Shown here: positions 6,313-9,010 of the stretch, one piece after another
Layout of the letters: each line of letters starts with the position of its first letter
How positions within the stretch are numbered: the stretch's first letter is position 1
NCBI GenBank assembly: GCA_002479455.1
Contig: DLNB01000035.1
Span: 1 to 9,010 of the forward strand
DNA: 9,010 nt
Source of the DNA: Acetothermia bacterium UBA7521
GTDB taxonomy: Bacteria; Bipolaricaulota; Bipolaricaulia; Bipolaricaulales; Bipolaricaulaceae
Direction of reading: 5' to 3'
Program-made: the position numbers and the translations under genes
Notes under the pieces: generated by a model
Database searches by the model: none
What the model was told of the DNA's origin: nothing
What the model saw: the letters and a program-made list of their open reading frames with translations, nothing else

Positions 6313-6446
6313 CGGCCCACTTGTACGTCAAAACCAGGGCGTGCGCAAAACGAGTTCTTCCCGGCCCGGGACCCGCCAAAGCAGCTGCCCATTCCAGGTG
6401 GGATCTATCGGACTGGGAACGAAGTTGGGGCTCGGGTATCATCGCG

Positions 6447-6464
6447 CGGGTCGAGTCCGACCCG
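6447..6464 (+). promoter_or_regulatory. Perfect 7-bp inverted repeat just upstream of the acs ribosome binding site
   Basis: CGGGTCG (6447-6453) and CGACCCG (6458-6464) are exact complements around the 4-base loop AGTC. They end three bases before the AAGGAGG site. This could be an operator or a 5' leader hairpin that influences translation. No T run follows, so it is not a terminator. Confidence 0.55.
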
Positions 6465-6467
6465 ACG

Positions 6468-6474
6468 AAGGAGG
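6468..6474 (+). promoter_or_regulatory. Shine-Dalgarno aaggagg deciding the GTG start of acs
   Basis: A full AAGGAGG sits nine bases before the GTG at 6484. It favours this start over the in-frame ATG at 6502. Confidence 0.8.
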
Positions 6475-6483
6475 CACATCACA

Positions 6484-8457
6484 GTGACGAAGAAAGCGGC
6501 GATGGATGGAGTGCAGTGGGTCGTTCCCGATCCCAACAAACCGAGCTGGTACTGGCCCAGCGAGACTCTGAAGCAGCACGCCTGGGTATCGGATCCGAAG
6601 ATCTACGAGCAGGCAGCGGCTGATCCCCTTGCGTTCTGGGCGAGGATGGCCGAAGAGCTAGCGTGGTCCCAGAAGTGGACCAAGGTCTACGAGGACGAGC
6701 CCTACGCCTATCGGTGGTTCGTGGGCGGGAAGCTCAACCTCTCTCAGAACTCCCTCGACCGCCACGTGGAGGCGGGCAAGGGCGACAAGACGGCCCTCAT
6801 CTGGGAGCCGGAGCCGGTGGACGAGCCCAACCGGACCTTCACCTACAAGGAACTGCTCGCCGAGGTATCGCGGTTCGCCAATGCGCTCAAGGCGCTGGGG
6901 ATCAAGAAGGGCGACCGCGTGGGGATTTATCTCCCGATGGTCCCGGAGGCCGTGATCGCGATGCAGGCCGTGGTACGGATCGGCGCGGTGCATACCGTGG
7001 TGTTCTCCGCGTTCTCGCCCGAGGCGCTGCGCGATCGGCTCGTGGATTGCGGGGCGAAGGCACTCATCACCGCCGACGGGTACTACCGGCGGGGAAAGCA
7101 GATTCCGCTCAAGGGTCAGGCGGACCAGGCGCTCGCCGGGACCTCGGTGGAGAAGACTGTCGTTGTCCGGAGGATGGGGAACGAGATCCCGATGCAGAAG
7201 GGACGCGACGTGTGGTACCACGACGCTGTGAAAGGCCAGTCGGCAAACTGTCCCCCCGAGCCGATGGACGCCGAGGACCTGTCGTTCATCCTCTACACGT
7301 CGGGCACGACAGGAAAGCCGAAGGGCGTAATGCACACCACCGGCGGGTACGCGGTCCAGGTGTACGCGACGTGCAAGTGGGACTTCAACCTCCACGAGGA
7401 CGACATCCACTTCTGTACCGCCGACGTGGGGTGGATCACCGGCCACTCCTACATCAACTACGGTCCGCTCATGAACGGCGTGGCCACCGTGGTCTACGAG
7501 GGGACCCCCGATGCACCCGACTTCGGCCGGATGTGGCAGATCATCGCCAAGCACAAGGTGACGGTGTACTACACCGCGCCGACCGCGATCCGGATGCACG
7601 TCAAGTGGGGCGAGGAGTGGCCGGCGAAGCACGGCATGTCCTCCCTACGCATCCTGGGCACAGTCGGCGAGCCGATCAACGAAGAGGCGTGGAACTGGTA
7701 CTTCGAGCACATCGGCGGCAAGCGATGCCCGATCATCGACACGTGGTGGCAGACCGAGACCGGCGCGACCTGCGTCCAGGCGATGCCGGGGATCGGGCCG
7801 TTCATCCCCACCGTGGCCGGCCGGGCGTTCCCCGGGATCCGTACGAAGATCGTGGACGCGAGCGGCGTTCCCGTGAAAACGGGCGATGGCGGGTACCTCA
7901 TCATGGAGCCCCCATTCCCCCCCGCGCTCTTGCGCGGCCTGTACGGGGACGTGGAGAAGTTCCGGGCCACGTACTTTGGCGACCTCGGGCCCAAGCTCTA
8001 CTTCACAAAGGACGGGGCGCGGATGGACGACATCGGGAACACCCGCATCACGGGCCGCGTGGACGACGTGATGAACGTCGCCGGCCACCGTCTGGCCACG
8101 GCCGAGGTCGAGGACGCGCTAGCCCAGCACCCGCTCGTGACCGAGGTCGCGGTGGTGTCCAAGCCCGATGACCTTAAGGGCGAGGTTCCCGTGGCGTTCG
8201 TCCTCCTCAAGAAGGGGGTCCAGCCGTCGGAGGAGCTGAAGAAGGACCTCGTGAAGACGGTGGACCAGCACATCGGTCCCACGGCGCGGCCGGCGGCGAT
8301 CTACTTCTCCGAGGATGTGCCGAAGACGCGGTCGGGGAAGATCATGCGGCGGATCTTGAAGGCCCTGGTGCGGAACGAGCCCGTCGGCGACCTGACCACC
8401 CTCCGCAACCCGGAGAGCGTCACCGACCTCCAGAAGGTCGTGGGTTACAAGGGCTAG
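6484..8457 (+). CDS. acs: Acetyl-CoA synthetase, AMP-forming
   Basis: A 657-residue cytoplasmic enzyme that makes acetyl-CoA from acetate, ATP and CoA by way of acetyl-AMP. The length is normal and all ANL-superfamily signatures are present: YTSGTTGKPKG (271-281), ADVGWITGHSY, VGEPIN, DTWWQTETG (419-427), ITGRVDDVMNVAGHR (522-536) and TRSGKIMRR with the catalytic, acetylatable lysine K619. The WW of DTWWQTETG is the bulky residue that limits Acs to acetate, and the VGEP valine is retained, so acetate is the likely substrate. One oddity is YFTKDGARMDDIG, where the common form is YFTGDGA. The ribose-binding aspartate is kept. It is transcribed away from the DUF502-crp unit and is followed by a transporter gene 81 bp downstream. 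Confidence 0.97.
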   Translation: MTKKAAMDGVQWVVPDPNKPSWYWPSETLKQHAWVSDPKIYEQAAADPLAFWARMAEELAWSQKWTKVYEDEPYAYRWFVGGKLNLSQNSLDRHVEAGKGDKTALIWEPEPVDEPNRTFTYKELLAEVSRFANALKALGIKKGDRVGIYLPMVPEAVIAMQAVVRIGAVHTVVFSAFSPEALRDRLVDCGAKALITADGYYRRGKQIPLKGQADQALAGTSVEKTVVVRRMGNEIPMQKGRDVWYHDAVKGQSANCPPEPMDAEDLSFILYTSGTTGKPKGVMHTTGGYAVQVYATCKWDFNLHEDDIHFCTADVGWITGHSYINYGPLMNGVATVVYEGTPDAPDFGRMWQIIAKHKVTVYYTAPTAIRMHVKWGEEWPAKHGMSSLRILGTVGEPINEEAWNWYFEHIGGKRCPIIDTWWQTETGATCVQAMPGIGPFIPTVAGRAFPGIRTKIVDASGVPVKTGDGGYLIMEPPFPPALLRGLYGDVEKFRATYFGDLGPKLYFTKDGARMDDIGNTRITGRVDDVMNVAGHRLATAEVEDALAQHPLVTEVAVVSKPDDLKGEVPVAFVLLKKGVQPSEELKKDLVKTVDQHIGPTARPAAIYFSEDVPKTRSGKIMRRILKALVRNEPVGDLTTLRNPESVTDLQKVVGYKG

Positions 8458-8483
8458 GTTGAGCTTAGCCAGTGCATAAGCAG

Positions 8484-8520
8484 AACCGAGGGGCGGGCTC
8501 CGGTCCGCCCCTCTAGGTTT
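8484..8520 (+). terminator. GC-rich hairpin with UCCG tetraloop after acs
   Basis: GAGGGGCGG (8488-8496) pairs perfectly with CCGCCCCTC (8505-8513). An inner G-U and C-G pair closes a TCCG loop, giving an 11-bp stem with a UNCG-type tetraloop. AACC (8484-8487) can also pair with GGTT (8516-8519) across a two-base bulge. Only three T follow, so as an intrinsic terminator it is imperfect. It ends four bases before the next ribosome binding site, so it may act as a partial terminator or as a 3' stability element for acs. Confidence 0.6.
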
Positions 8521-8523
8521 GTC

Positions 8524-8530
8524 GAGGAGG
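8524..8530 (+). promoter_or_regulatory. Shine-Dalgarno gaggagg of the MFS transporter
   Basis: GAGGAGG lies eight bases upstream of the ATG at 8539. There is no room for a promoter between the preceding hairpin and this site, so any separate promoter would have to lie before the hairpin, at 8458-8487. Confidence 0.75.
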
Positions 8531-8538
8531 AACAGCTT

Positions 8539-9010
8539 ATGGCAGAGATGAGGGTGTTGGGGTTGCCGGCGGAGAAGGGTCGATGGGGGTTCATTGCGCT
8601 TGGGTTCCTGGCCAATGTGTGCATGGGCGCGGTCTATGCGTTCAGTGTGTTCCGCAAGCCCCTCGAGGCGGCGTGGGCGATCCCCCCGTCGCAGGTGGGG
8701 CAGTTGGGGTATCCGTTCATGGCCTTCCTCGCCGTGTTCGCCGTCGGGATGGCGCTTGCGGGGGGACTGGTCGAGAACTGGGGTCCGCGCAAGACGGGGA
8801 TCCTCGGAGGTCTTCTGGTGGGCCTGGGGTGGATCCTCGCCGGGTTCTCCCCGAACGTCGGGCTGTTGACCCTGTTCTACGGGGTGATCGGTGGGGCCGG
8901 GGTGGGCATCGCCTACGGGTGCCCGATCGCCGTGGCCGGGAAGTGGTTCTCGGATCGGCGGGGGGTGGCGGGGGGGCTCACGCTGGCCGGGGTCGGGGCG
9001 GCGGCCTTGG
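8539..9010 (+). CDS. MFS transporter, OFA (oxalate/formate antiporter) family, 3' end outside window
   Basis: The first 157 residues of an inner-membrane carrier are visible. After a short cytoplasmic start comes GFIALGFLANVCMGAVYAFS (helix 1), then PLEAAW, a second helix (GYPFMAFLAVFAVGMALAGG) and the loop VENWGPRKTG in the place of the MFS A-motif. Helices 3 and 4 follow. AYGCPIAVAGKWFSDRRGVA is the strongest OFA hallmark, since the family has YG-x-PIA and KWF-x-DRRG here. OFA members move small mono- or dicarboxylates such as oxalate, formate, lactate or pyruvate. Placement just after acs makes acetate or another monocarboxylate a fair guess, not a demonstrated substrate. The reading frame is open to the window edge, so more than half of the expected 400 or so residues is missing. 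Confidence 0.9.
   Translation, partial: MAEMRVLGLPAEKGRWGFIALGFLANVCMGAVYAFSVFRKPLEAAWAIPPSQVGQLGYPFMAFLAVFAVGMALAGGLVENWGPRKTGILGGLLVGLGWILAGFSPNVGLLTLFYGVIGGAGVGIAYGCPIAVAGKWFSDRRGVAGGLTLAGVGAAAL

Larger units (their letters stand above)
6313..6483. promoter_or_regulatory. Divergent promoter region between DUF502-crp and acs
   Basis: These 171 bp must carry promoters for both directions. I see no convincing sigma-70 pair for acs: TATCAT at 6437-6442 lacks a good -35 element. Towards DUF502, a weak TTGCGC-17-TACAAG pair can be drawn on the minus strand. No TTGAT-N4-ATCAA Fnr box or TGTGA-N6-TCACA Crp box is present. A perfect hairpin lies at 6447-6464. Confidence 0.5.

Noticed and set aside
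5501..6442. 313-codon minus-strand frame overlapping DUF502 and the divergent promoter region
   Set aside because: It is Arg/Pro-rich with no motif, while DUF502 in the neighbouring frame matches its family from end to end.
6313..6483. Fnr or Crp operator upstream of acs
   Set aside because: No TTGAT-N4-ATCAA or TGTGA-N6-TCACA sequence is present. Any regulation by the nearby regulator would need a different site.
6663..8171. 502-codon plus-strand frame overlapping acs in another register
   Set aside because: It is a low-complexity Arg/Gly/Ala-rich translation with no domains, inside an intact acs.

Overview
This GC-rich window of about 9 kb looks like ordinary bacterial chromosome, with dense genes, short gaps and GTG as well as ATG starts. 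The phylum cannot be fixed from the sequence. A HycI-type hydrogenase protease, an Fnr-like regulator with an N-terminal cysteine cluster and AMP-forming acetyl-CoA synthetase together suggest an uncultured, anaerobic or facultative, acetate-handling bacterium. The window opens in a run of 21 G that is either a contig-end artefact or a real homopolymer. It cuts into the end of its largest gene on the right.

Layout. (1) Positions 50-4024, plus strand: two neighbouring genes for probable exported proteins. The first is an 850-residue multidomain protein with two tandem beta-sandwich-like modules, a gluzincin-type HExxH site with a downstream GEGFAEF glutamate, and an EF-hand-like Asp loop. Its true N-terminus is not resolved. 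The second has a membrane anchor or signal peptide, a two-cysteine Ig-like domain, a third copy of the same module, and a C-terminal HEQKH...YD-ETDHG region resembling DUF922-type predicted metalloproteases. (2) Positions 4015-4482, minus strand: hycI, meeting the second gene tail to tail with a 10-bp overlap. (3) Positions 4483-4835: a gap of about 350 bp with no gene, packed with small inverted repeats of the REP/MITE kind. (4) Positions 4836-6312, minus strand: a two-gene unit of a DUF502 membrane protein followed by a Crp/Fnr regulator. (5) Positions 6313-6483: divergent promoter region with a perfect hairpin next to the acs ribosome binding site. (6) Positions 6484-8457, plus strand: complete acs. 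(7) Positions 8458-8538: a strong GC hairpin with a UNCG-type tetraloop, followed almost at once by an OFA-family MFS transporter that runs off the window.

How the parts may work together. The right half reads as an acetate or monocarboxylate unit: acs followed by a transporter, with an Fnr-like regulator divergently placed nearby. The left half is the least conventional part: two adjacent predicted metalloproteases that share a duplicated accessory module. No CRISPR array, tRNA, rRNA, insertion sequence or prophage gene was seen.
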